Source: Ligustrum vulgare
Taxonomy: Eukaryota > Streptophyta > Magnoliopsida > Lamiales > Oleaceae
Length of the DNA: 64,000 nucleotides
Assembly (NCBI GenBank): GCA_963555705.1
Contig: OY743171.1
Location: 20,335,352-20,399,351, forward strand
Reading direction: 5' to 3'
Shown: piece by piece, positions 52,640 to 63,575 of the stretch
Position numbering within the stretch: position 1 is the stretch's first letter
Layout of the letters: every line of letters starts with the position of its first letter
Made by a program: the position numbers and the translations under genes
Notes under the pieces: model-generated
The model's database searches: none
What the model was told of the DNA's origin: nothing
The model's input: the letters and a program-made list of their open reading frames with translations, nothing else

Positions 52640-53043
52640 GTGGATTTCTCTGCAATCCTCCGTTGCGTGACCGTAATATCTGTGTAGGCGCAGTAAGCCC
52701 CAATCATGGGCTGCTTTCCACTTCGACCGCTTTCCACTCTCCCTTGAGCCGTGGGAGGATTTTGAGAAGGGGTGTTAGAGTGCAAGTGAGGGATATCTTC
52801 CGTGATTTCTGCGGCAAAGCTAGATCATGTCCCTGGAAATGGGCGAGGCGCGCCACCTCGGTTACCGCCGACCCTATCCTTGTTTCCTCCTTTCTTGAGG
52901 TCCGCTTCATTGGAATATCCAAGGTTATATCTCCCTTAGAGATGATTATCTCTGGCCCTAGCCATTTCCTCCGATACAATCTCTTCCTTCATCAGGTCTA
53001 CCAGGGTATTGTAATCCCTTGGTTTCCTGCTCCGGACATCCCT

Positions 53044-54354
53044 TCAGAACATGCTGGTCATATCTAGCCCTCCTTTTAAAGCGGAAAACATCTCTGCTTC
53101 TGTGATATTTTCGTAGATATGAATCTCTTCAGTAAACCTAGCTAGGTAACTTTTCAGAGACTCGTCCCTTCCTTGCCTTAGATCCTGAAGGCGTTGGAGC
53201 GGGAGTTGGCCAGGCCTGGAGGAAACAAAGCCATTTTTAAAAGCCGTCTTCATATCTCTCCAACTGTGAATGCTACCAGGAGGGAGTTTTTTATACCATC
53301 GTATGGCACTTCCCTCAAGGGTTAAAGCAAAGGCTTTACATTTCAATGCCAGAGTGGCTCCGACTATTTCCATGCTGGCGCAGTAATTTAACAGGTGATC
53401 ATCAGGATCGCCTCGGCCAGAGTATTTTGCTATTTCTAGCATCTCAAAGTCATGAGGTACGGGGCATCTACAGAGGCCCTCTGTAAAGGGACTTACTTCC
53501 TCTTCGTCATCCAACTCGTAAGAGGGCAGTTCACTGTTCTCATCGTGACCGGAATACATTGGACCATGGTATTGGTCATAGAGCGGCGGGGCATATTCTT
53601 GCTTTTGTGGTGGCAAAACATGGCCGTGGTTTAGCCTTCCGTGGGTTGGTAACTCGTTGCAAGACCTTGTCCGAACTGCTTCGGCCCTTCTTTCCTGCCT
53701 ATTCCTAGGCTCATGTTCTGATGCCAACCTTTCCGCTCCCGTACCATGTTGGTCCCTATACATTTGACCATGCGACAAGGCTTCTTCAGCGCGTCGCTCC
53801 GGCCTATTTCTAGGCTCTGCGACATTGTACCGACCTGGGTCCGTTTGCCCCCGTCGTTGGCCCCTGAATAACCCTCCTATTCGGCTGAAGACACTGCCGG
53901 ATTTTGCGGGAGAGGCCTCCCTGTGTCTAGGTGGGAGTGGGTTTTGTTCTTCATGTGCTTCATGCTTCGGGTCTTGCTCGTAGGAGGGCTCGGATTCTAC
54001 CTCGGCATATACCTATGGATCTTGATAATAATATGAAGCAGTGGCCACATCGGATGGTGAATAATGTGGTTTTGGGTACTGCTGAGGCATCACGGGTTCG
54101 TTCATAACATACCCTCTGGCCATAAAGGCATTCATTGCAGCAATCTGTTCTATCTGCTGCTTCTGCATCTCCAGCATTTGAGCCGCCATACGTGTCATGT
54201 CACGCATCATGTGGCGATTTCGGTGCCGGCGAGGCGGGTTAGGTTATGCCACTTCCTCATTGGCGTTTTCATGGAGTCCTTGAGGAACCTCGCCCTCGCT
54301 GTGTTGGCCACTTCTTCCCCTACGGGGGTTAACATCACCATCACTTTCGTTCAT
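53044..54354 (-). pseudogene. Gag of the gypsy element
   Basis: Start near ATG 54354 (MNESDGDVNPRRGRSG); a stop near 54245; helical MLEMQKQQIEQIAAMN at about 54150-54190. The Tat-type gag core is in 53778-53044: YSGRGDPDDHLLNYCASM, LEGSAIRWYKKLPPGSI, LKSYLARFTEEI and FSALKGGLDM. Frameshifts near 53640-53800 and the early stop make it a pseudogene. Confidence 0.85.
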
Positions 54355-54434
54355 GTTTAGGGAAATTTCTTAATCTTATCTTGTCTTTCAAAGATGAGTG
54401 GACTTCCGTTTCGAAAATCCCTGCCTTCTCCAAG

Positions 54435-55088
54435 TAGTGATGGCAATGGGTCGGGTATGGGTCGGGTTTGCCAAACCCGTACCCTACCCACTAAATATTT
54501 ACAATATCCATAACCTACCCATATACCCATTTAAAAATTGCGGTTCGGGTGCGGATTGGGTGCGGGTCGGAGGCGGGTTTGCTTCTATACCCATTTAAAA
54601 CCCATTACTAATTATTTATTTTTTTATTATTTTTTAGGCTATAAATAGGTTATAGGTGCTCCGGATTAACTTGAATCAATTAAATATTGGGCTTCACTTG
54701 AATTTGAGTTGAAAAAAGCTTGTTATAGGTTGAAATTATACAAGCGAATTTGAACAATTTTTTAGACGTTAACAAAGTCAATAGTTTAAACATATTAAGG
54801 TTTAGATGATAACAATGTCAATAGATATTTGGGTTCTATTTTTTATTTATTTATTTTTTTTTTAAACAATCACTTTTATTTTAAATTCTATAATTTTTAA
54901 AGAAAATTAATGGGTATGCGGGTCGGGTATGGGTATTGTAGTAAAACCCACACCCGACCCATACCCATGTCGGGTTTTAAAATTTACCTCCATACCCTAC
55001 CCACGAACCCATTTAGTCGGGTAATCCCCGCCCATTTATGTCGGGTCTCCATCGGGTATCGGGTTCGAGGGTATTATTGCTATCCCTA
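54435..55088. mobile_element. Non-autonomous hAT element nested in the gypsy leader
   Basis: 654 bp; TCTCCAAG on both sides (54427-54434 and 55089-55096), a perfect 8-bp duplication. Ends TAGTGATGGCAATGGGTCGG and the complement of TAGGGATAGCAATAATACCC. Both ends carry GGGTCGGGTATGGG-type subterminal repeats; the middle is AT-rich. Relative of 28704-29362. Confidence 0.9.
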
Positions 55089-55234
55089 TCTCCAAGGTTA
55101 CTTAAACTTATATCTCAAAGTTATACGCCTTTTCCAAGGTTGTTTAAACTTATATTTCGAAGTGTTATGCCTTTTTCAAGGTGAATACACTTGTGTTTGA
55201 AAGTTTTAAGCCTTTTTCAGGGTTCACGAACTTG

Positions 55235-55680
55235 CACTACAACAAAAATAGCCTTTTGCAACACTCAAAAAATGTTGCCAAAAGGTTTTTGCAACGTTTG
55301 GCAAGTGTTGCAAATCGCAGTGTTGCCGTAGAGAAAAAACTTTTTGCAACGTTTTTTAAGTGTTGCGGTAGACCTTTTGCAACGTTTTTTAAGTGTTGCC
55401 GTAGACCCTTTTGCAACGTTTATTAAGTGTTGCAGTAGACCCTTTTGCAACGTTTTTTAAGTGTTGCCGTAGACCCTTTTGCAACGTTTATTAAGTGTTG
55501 CGGTAGACCCTTTTGCAACGTTTTTTAAGTGTTGCGGTAGACCCTTTTGCAACGTTTTTTAAGTGTTGCCGTAGACCCTTTTGCAACGTTTTTAAAGTGT
55601 TGCAAAAACTTTTAACTCAACCTTTTGCAACATTTATTGAGTGTTGCCGTAGACCCTTTTGCAACGTTTTTTGAACGCTG
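55235..55680 (+). mobile_element. CACTA (En/Spm) terminal fragment with a 35-bp hairpin array
   Basis: Begins CACTACAACAAAAATAGCC, a typical CACTA terminus. About ten tandem subterminal units of 34-35 bp follow, each with TTTTGCAACG...AAGTGTTGC; GCAAC and GTTGC can pair as a stem. Such subterminal repeats bind the transposase. The other terminus is not seen, so this is a truncated end. Confidence 0.75.
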
Positions 55681-55740
<60 letters not shown>

Positions 55741-55741
55741 C
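55681..55741. repeat. (TA)n microsatellite
   Basis: About 28 TA units directly after the CACTA array, at the point where the element breaks off. Confidence 0.95.
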
Positions 55742-56042
55742 TTTTTTTAAGGTTCACGAACTTATGTTTCAAAGCTCCTTACCTTTTTCAAGGTTCACGA
55801 ACTAATGTTTCAAAGCTCTACACCTTTTTCAAGGTTAACCAACTTATCTTTCAAAGCTCTTGCCTTTTTCAAGGCCAACCGGCTTATCTTTCAAAGCACT
55901 TGCTTTTTTCAAGGTCAACCGGCTTATCTTTCAAAGCTCTTTGCAGTTATCCGTTCTTTCGTGAGAGGTTCTTCGTCCTTTTTCAGGACTACCTTTCTAT
56001 GTGTGGCTTTTTACCACGTGTTTTCGTGGTTAGTAGTATGGT

Positions 56043-56060
56043 TTCCCACAGACGGCACCA
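56043..56060 (-). other. Primer-binding site of the gypsy element
   Basis: Minus strand TGGTGCCGTCTGTGGGAA, three bases inside the right LTR; one change from the TGGCGCCGTCTGTGGGAA common in plant Tat-type elements. Confidence 0.85.
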
Positions 56061-56063
56061 AAA

Positions 56064-56732
56064 TGCTGACCACAAAATCTAACTGGATCTAGAACCAACA
56101 CGTCTCAGCTCCTCTCTCTTGAACACGTGGATCTCCTACGCACTGTGAAAAACTATCAGTTTGCAAAGGGAACCGAGGTGGTTCCCGTTTGCACTCCGAT
56201 GCCAAAGTCAGTATTCATTTGTGGCGAATATATATTGGGTGCAGGAAATATGAGTGTGTAAAAGAGAGAAAAGGGAGTGAGAGAAATATCTTGTTAAGAG
56301 TCTTAAATTGCTAACATTTTACTTGGAGACAATTGTGCTTTATTTATAGAGGAACTTGTTATCTCAGATCACGACACGTGGAGTACTTTACACTTGTCAT
56401 CACCCTAGCTCATGGAGGTGACAACCTTACTTTTCAACCGTAATCATTGCTACATTTCATAGGGGATGGGCGCCAGTCACGTCTTGGTAAAGGCAGTGTC
56501 CCATCACTGACTCCATCTCTCTTCTGGTCAACGCCATAAAGCGCCCTGGCTGAGTATAAAGCATATCACCTAGGCGTTAACCAGGTCGGCTAAAGGGGTT
56601 TGCTTGACGTACCACCTCGGTCTTCATCCCAAGGTGATATTTTAGGCCTTAGCTGTGGATCAAGATCCGTTGGGCCACTATTGGGCCTTCGCTAGTGGAT
56701 CACTGTACCTTTCTTTGGGCCCGGATTCAACA
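56064..56732 (-). repeat. 5' LTR (right copy) of the gypsy element
   Basis: 669 bp, TGCTGACC...TTCAACA, about 30 substitutions from the left copy by eye. Confidence 0.9.
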
Positions 56733-56737
56733 GAAAT

Positions 56738-57223
56738 AGTTCACACATCCCTTAAGAATAAAGAATTAGAATTTTAAAATAGTAGTAAGGTTGCCTATAA
56801 TGTTATAGGAACATCAAAGAAAAGAAATTCTTTTAGGGATAACAAATCTGTGAACAATTTCAATAAAAGTTGGAATACTTCCAACAATAATAAGAACTAG
56901 AATAATACTAATAGTAGACCTGTTAAGGACAATTTTCAGAAGAGAGATAATTCATATAAGCCCAAAGATAATTCTTTTAGGGGCCATTATAGTATAATTT
57001 CAGAAATCAAGATAACTCAAGAAATCAAGATAATTTTAGAAATCAGAACAATTTCAAAGGGCAGGATAACTCTGAGGGTCTGGATAATACTAATAGACCT
57101 AGACTTTGTTTTTATTGTTGCCAACCTGGACATTATGTTAAATACTATTTCAAAAGACAAAATGAATTAGGAACCATCAATCAAACTGAGGCTGCAACAC
57201 ATGATAGTAATGGTGTTGTTTAC
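56738..57223 (+). pseudogene. Copia gag, second part with zinc knuckle
   Basis: Continuation of the gag frame after the gypsy insertion. Asn-rich basic region with stops (near 56778 and 56898), then a zinc knuckle LCFYCCQPGHYVKYY near 57105-57150 in which the last Cys is Tyr. Confidence 0.75.
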
Positions 57224-60200
57224 GTGACTACTGAATCTGATAACAAACACGAATGGATACTTGATTCTAGTTGTACTTTTCATATGTGTCCTGAAACGAA
57301 TTTGTTTGCTAATCTCAGCTGTGACTGCATTGGTTCTGTGAAACTTGGAAACAATTTAACTTGTGATGTAAAAGGAATTGGTAAAGTTCTGTTGAAACTT
57401 GAGAACAAAAGAACACTTGTTCTAAATAAAACCAGATATGTGCCTGACTTGAAAAGAAATTTGATTTCTCTTGGTGTACTTGATTCTGAACTTTATGATA
57501 TCAGATTGCATAAATGTTAATTGAGTATTTTTAAATATAACATTTTACTTTCTTGTACTCCCAAAACAAATGGAAATTATGTTTTAAATACATATCTTAT
57601 TCCTGCCAAGTCTTATAATGTAGTTTCTGAAAATGATAAAACTATTTTGTGGCATAAAAAACTTGGACATTTAGGTGAAAAGAGTCTTAAACTACTTGAA
57701 AAGAAAGGAGTTTTTGGTAAAGATACTTTACAGAAATTTGATTTTTGTGAAAAATGTGTTTTGGGAAAACAGAAAAGAAATTCTTTTGTCAAAGGCATTC
57801 ATAAATCAAGCAACATACTTGAATACTTGCATGTTGATTTGTGGGGGCTTGCCCCAGTTAATTCTGTTTGTGGTTTTAAATATTTTCTACTTATAGTTGA
57901 TGACTATTCTAGTAAGACTTGGGTTCATCTGTTAAAAACTAAGGATGTTACTGTGTGGGTATTTAAAAACTGGATTACTTTACTTCAAAATTTTAATATA
58001 GGAAGGTCAAAGTGATTAGGACTGACAATGGTCTTGAGTTCTGTAATCAAGATTTTGATTATTTTTGTAGTAATCTAGGCATTCTTAGATATAGGACCAT
58101 TACATACTGTCCACAACAAAATGGGGTTGCTGAAAAGATGAATAGGACACTCTTAGAAAAAACTAGATGTCTTCTTCTTGATTCTAATTTGCAAAAAAAT
58201 TTCTGGGGTGAAGCTATGAAAAATGCCTCATTTTTTTATCAATCTTTCTCCTTCAAGTGCTATTGATTTTAAAATACCAGATCAAATTTGAAATAATTAT
58301 CTTCTTGACTTTTCTAAACTGAAAGTTTTTGGTTGTGCTGCCTACTCACACCAAACTGAAACAAAACTTGACTCTAGATCTCTAAAATGTGTTTTTTTGG
58401 GCTATGAGGAAGGAGTCAAGGGTTATAGACTGTGGGTTAAAGAACAGGGAGGTCACATGGTCATAATAAGTAGGTAAGTTATTTTTAATGAAATTTTTTT
58501 CCCTTGTAAAGATGAAATTTTGGAAGATACTCTTAGTGATAAGGATTTCCTAACAACTAAACTGAGTGCAGAACATTTAAATGATGATAATGATCTGCCC
58601 AATACTCAGTTTCAGGTGGAGCAACCCCCACATTGTCCAAATGATATTCCTGAAACTGAACCACCTGATTCTCCTCCAACAACTGAAATTCTTACTGAAG
58701 CTAAAGCTGAAACTCAAACTGATTTCAGTTTTGAAAATTATCAGCTAGCTAGAGATAGAACTAGGAGAGAAATAAGACCTCCTTCTAGATTTGAAGATTT
58801 TGATTTTGTTTCTGCTTTTAATTATTTAGAACCTTTACAGTTAGAACCTGAATCTTATGAAGAAGCCATTTCTTCAAAAGATTCTAAATTTTGGTTTGCA
58901 GCCATGCAAGATGAAATGGATTCTCTTTTGAAAAATAAAACTTGGGTTCTTGTTCCTAAATCTGATGGGCAGAAACTGATTGATTGCAAATGGATTTATA
59001 AAATAAAAGAAGGCGATTCTAATAATATAAAACCTAGATACAAAGCTAGACTTGTAGCTAAAGATTTTTCACAAAAGGAAGATATTGAGTACAATGAAAT
59101 TTTTTCACCTGTTGTTAAATATACTTCAATCAGAATCTTATTTGCTTTGGTTTCTCAATTTGATTTAGAATTAGAGCAAATGGATGTTAAAACTACATTC
59201 TTATATGGTTCACTTGCTGAAACTATATATATGTGTCAACCTAAAGGTTTTGAAAACCTAAAAATTTAGCTTGTTTACTTAAAAGATCTTTGTATTGTCT
59301 GAAACAAGCTCCCAGACAATGATATAAAATATTTGATACTTTTATACAAAGTCTGAATTTTATCAAAAGTCAATATGATCCTTATTTTTATTTTAAGTGT
59401 TTGAATTCAAGTTATTTGTATATGCTTTTATATATAGATGATATTCTTATTACTGGATCTGATTTGAATGAAATTGTGATACTTAAACAGAAACTGAGTA
59501 AAGAATTTGAAATGAAAGATTTAGGAAATGCTAGAAGAATTCTAGGTATGGATATTTTTAGAAATAAAGAAACTGACAAACTTGTTTTAAACCAAAAATC
59601 TTATGTTGAAAAGATTTTGAAAATGTTTAGCTTATTTGATTCAAAACGTGTTTCTTTACCACTACCTAGTAATTTCAAACTCTTTGTTGACCAATCGCCT
59701 AAAACTATAGAAGAAGAAAATAGGATGAAAAATGTTCCTTATCAAAATGTTGTTGGTTCTGTTATGTATCTAATGGTCTGCACAAGACCTGATATCTCTT
59801 TTGCTGTAAGTGTACTTAGTAAATTCATGAGTAAACCAGGTGAAACTCACTGGGAAGCAATGAAATGTCTATTCAGATACTTGAAAGGTACTTCTAATTT
59901 GAGCCTTATATTTGTGAAACAAAAATCTAATTTATTTCTTAAAGGTTTTTTTGATTCAAATTTTGCTGGTAATATAGATAATAGAAAATCTACTTCAGCT
60001 TATTTCTTTATTTTAAATGGCACTTGCATTAGCTGGAGATGTCAAATTCAAAATTTGGTTGCTCTTTCTTCCACAGAAGCAGAATATATTGCTGCTACTG
60101 AAGCTATGAAAGAATCTATTTGGTTAAGAGGACTTTTAGAAGAATTAGGTCATTTTTATGAAAATTCTGTTAGTATTTGTATAGACAGTCAAAGTGCCTT

Positions 60201-60405
60201 ATATTTGAGTAGAAATCTTGTATTTCATAATAGATCTAAACATGTTGATGTAAAGTTTCATTTCATCAGAGATGTTTTAGAAAAAGGTACTATTAAACTT
60301 GAGAAAGTTTCTAGAGAATGCAATCCAGCTGATGCTGGAACCAAAGTGATACCTGTTAATAAATTTAGAGATGCATTAAGGTTTTTAAGTCTATTAGAAT
60401 TTTGA
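57224..60405 (+). pseudogene. Copia protease, integrase, RT and RNase H, broken
   Basis: Blocks in order: protease WILDSSCTFHMCP (the usual DSGCT Gly is Ser) at 57250; pre-integrase ILWHKKLGHLGEKSL at 57645; integrase HVDLWGL, IRTDNGLEF (58015) and PQQNGVAEKMNRT (58110); RT from 58865 (WVLVPK, CKWIYKIK, MDVKTTFLYG) with a shift near 59265; then the 334-codon open block 59401-60405 with YIDDILITG, TRPDISFAV, LSSTEAEYIAATEA and an RNase H end. Several stops replace Trp codons (TGG to TAG or TGA). Tnt1/Tork-like in motif style. Confidence 0.9.
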
Positions 60406-60456
60406 TACTGCTTATTCTTATTTTGCAGGTGATGCTGATCCAATTGAGGTGGAGTT

Positions 60457-61084
60457 TGTAAAGTACAATTGGACCAGATTCTAAAAGCCCAAAAATGTTT
60501 TGATTAAAAATTGCTGAGGCCTAATATATGAAGCAGAAGTCCAAAAGTTAAAGACTAGATATTTTAGCCCAAATACCCGGCCCAAGGTCCCGCGCCCAAC
60601 TTGATACAATCCGGACCAACACCTTTTGGCCAGACCTTTATCATTAACCGTTGAATCAATTTAAGTTTTAATCCCAGCCATCCGTCTGTAAAGAAAAGGG
60701 ATCATACCTTTTCATCTGATCACTTCTTCCAAGATACACCTCCGATCTTTCTCTCTCTGTTTTAGGCGATTCAGCCTTCCTTCATGTTCTTGAGAGAAAA
60801 CACATCTCTTTTTCGCACAATTTTGTTCTTAGCGGTTCCTGATTCTTTGTGGTTAACCAGGATTTGATCTTTGTGGTTATTTTACAGCTTTGGTTCTGTA
60901 ATCCTTTGTGGTTTTGTGCGATTTTTGAGAATTGTTTGAGTTTATTCAGATTTTACAATATTCTATATAACTCTTTGATATCTTTTGCGATTTGTTGTTT
61001 TTAATAAAAATCTTTTGAGGTTTTTATGTTTAATCGCTCTTGTGCTACTTTGTGGTTGATTTTTGAGGCCTTATTTGTGTAACA
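60457..61084 (+). repeat. 3' LTR of the nested Copia element
   Basis: 628 bp, TGTAAAGTACAATT...GTGTAACA, preceded by a weak purine tract (GAGGTGGAG). Confidence 0.9.
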
Positions 61085-61805
61085 CACCCACAACCGAGCC
61101 CCAATCATTTCCCAATATTTGCACATTATATTGACTCAAATTCATGGCTTGTATCACATTAAATCATTCAGAAGGTATGAATTTTTCACATTTGATGAGA
61201 TTGTGTATGATTCTTCAGTTCTTGTTTTTGTTTTTGTTTTATGAATTTAATACTGTGATTGGTTGCAGTTGGGATTAGGATAAACTATGGATCATTGGAT
61301 TGTGTTTATTAGGTGAAAAATTTAGGTTTGATTCAAGTCTCCAAATCCATGTTTTCTCTTGATTTCTTTCTATGCACATCAAGTGTTCTACAAAATGCCA
61401 TAGGTGAGTCTTTTGTTAAGTTTTTGCAAATCTTTTTGAATGATCACCTTCAACACATGTTATATTTCGTATGCGCATCATTCAAACATAATGAATAATC
61501 AACATATACATTATCAAATAATTATTTGTATAGGGAGATGCTCGGTATGTATGGGGCAAATTTATGCAATTTGATCATAGGATTGAATATAAAATTCCAA
61601 ACCTTGAGATTTTAGATCCCGACCTTAAATTTAGAACTGAACTGCTAAAGAAACAGTTTGGGGGTGGAAATGTTAGTATATGTAGGCATAGATTGGTTGA
61701 GGGTTTGAAATTCATGATTTTGTACCTTTGGTTGAAGAGATTTTTGTCAACGGATATAAGCTAACACTAGCATAATATTATAAATCTCAAATATCGACGC
61801 TATTT
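61085..61805 (+). other. Possible exons of an unrecognised gene
   Basis: 61536-61764 reads GDARYVWGKFMQFDHR then IPNLEILDPDLKFRTELLKK, FGGGNVSICRHRLVEGLKF and ends ..FLSTDIS with a TAA. It follows a TTTGTATAG acceptor-like site and looks coding by composition. A short upstream stretch (61313-61403) ends at ATAG/GTGAGT, a donor-like site, but joining the two does not keep the frame. I do not recognise the protein. It may be a gene fragment. Confidence 0.35.
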
Positions 61806-61908
<103 letters not shown>

Positions 61909-62125
61909 CAAAAAAAAAAAAAAGCTACAAAATATTTAAAACACATATAAAGACAAATCCACGTGGGATGGTGTGTGGATGTGACTTTTAGAGATTTTGT
62001 AATTAAAAAGTAAAGAAAAATTTTAAGTTAGTGTAAGAATATGTAATTAAAAATGAATTTGAGAATAAGACTTTTGTTTTGCCTCCATTTTTTAAAATTT
62101 GTATTGTCAAAAACTCATTTTTAAT

Positions 62126-62165
<40 letters not shown>

Positions 62166-62192
62166 CAATTTCAGAACTATGTATTTTATTTA

Positions 62193-62346
62193 GCCTTCGT
62201 TTGGTAACACTTTAACGATTTATAAATTGATTTATTTATGATTTTGAAGTAAAATGTATGATTAAAAATTGAAGAAAGAAAATATATGTGATTAAAAAGT
62301 AATTTGAGATTTTTGTATGATTTATAAATCTTTTAACAAACACTTG
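62193..62346. mobile_element. Tourist-like MITE, second family member
   Basis: Left end GCCTTCGTTTGGTAACAC after TTA (62190-62192); interior TTTATAAATTGATTTAT and TGATTTATAAATC as in 4461-4636. The right end (AACAAACACTTGC) is more diverged and the right TTA is not conserved. Confidence 0.6.
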
Positions 62347-62362
62347 CTATCTTTTATTAAAA

Positions 62363-63495
62363 CTAGTATTTCACCCGTGCGATGCACGGAAGTTATTATC
62401 CGCAATATCGATTTCAATAAGTATTCGTAAAATTTTATTGTTTATATATAATCAACACATATATGCTTATTAAAATTAAGAATGATTAAAAAATATTACT
62501 CATTCTATTAATATTATTAATTAAAAAAAATCAAAGTATTAACTCTTCAATATGAACCTTAACTTTTTCTATATATTATTTATAAGCAACACATTTTTTC
62601 AATCCACTTTTTAACCACATATTTTTTTAAAACAATTTTTCAACCACACATTTTACCTAGAAACAAAAAGATAGTTGCTGAATAGAGGGTTAATTTATTA
62701 AAATATTTAATAATAATATATAATATATATTTTAGAAAATTTAATTTGTAATATTAAAGATAACAAATGATTTGACCATTAATAATTAAAACATAATTTA
62801 ATTATTGATGGTCACACATAGAATTTATAATATTAAAAATAACAAATAAATTAAAAATCAATGATTAAATAATAATTTTAATACTGATAATTAAAAATAT
62901 TGATTGAACTCATTCAATATTAATGTTAATAATAAAAATAAAATAACAATAATAATTATAACCAAAATATATAAATAACAATAACATCATATTAGTTATT
63001 TACTATAATACTTAAAAATAAAGAATTTAATAATTAAATTTTGCCAAACTATTCTACTTTTATATATAGTATAGATATAGATTTCCACCATTGCGATGAA
63101 CTGAAATTGCTATCCGCAATATAGATAAGCATTCATAAAATTTAATGATTGTACAAAATCAATACAAATACAAAAAATACAAAAATAATTTTTTATCACA
63201 ACAATTATTAAAATTTAAAAATAACATAAATAATCCAAATTATCGAAAACTTTATTGAATGATAAATGCAAATTCTATAATTTTTTTAATTGTGCATCAT
63301 GTTAGATATAATATTATGAGCACAAATATTGATGCTTGTTCAAGATATAAATATATTTATTATAATTTCTGCATTTGCCTTACATATTTAACTTTTTCTC
63401 AATTTTAGTTCAAAAATCACAATAAACTATAAATATGTGTTTAATCTTAACTCATCAAATATATGACAATTCAACAATATTGAAGATCAAGAAAT

Positions 63496-63575
<80 letters not shown>

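Larger units (their letters stand above)
55089..55945. repeat. 40-bp leader minisatellite of the gypsy element, interrupted
   Basis: Units around CCTTTTTCAAGGTTCACGAA followed by CTTATGTTTCAAAGCT repeat from 55089 to 55234 and from 55750 to 55945, with the CACTA fragment and an AT run between them. Lies between primer site and gag in element orientation. Confidence 0.75.
46805..56732 (-). mobile_element. Ty3/gypsy element of the Tat type, nested in Copia gag
   Basis: 9.9 kb, minus strand. LTRs of 669 bp each, TGTTGACC...TTCAACA, with GAAAT on both sides (46800-46804, 56733-56737). Coding order on the minus strand: gag, protease, RT, RNase H, second RNase H, truncated integrase. An antisense ORF lies between integrase and 3' LTR. 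Two RNase H domains and antisense extra ORFs are known for the Tat lineage. Interrupted by a hAT MITE and a CACTA fragment in the leader. LTRs differ by roughly 4-5% by eye. Confidence 0.9.
44722..61084 (+). mobile_element. Ty1/copia element, interrupted in gag by a gypsy element
   Basis: LTR pair of 627 and 628 bp 15 kb apart with a tRNA-Met primer site, gag split at 46804/56738, and pol continuing to 60405. Flanks are CAACC (44717-44721) and CACCC (61085-61089), a probable 5-bp duplication with one change. LTRs differ by several percent by eye and pol has many stops, so it is much older than the Sirevirus-like element. Confidence 0.85.

Noticed and set aside
55310..55680. 35-bp array as possible CRISPR or satellite
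   Set aside because: It starts with a CACTA terminus and fits CACTA subterminal repeats; there are no spacers.
62363..63077. Helitron
   Set aside because: The CCGTGCGATGCACGG hairpin is suggestive, but no TC...CTRR ends or Rep/helicase sequence is visible; kept as an unclassified repeat.
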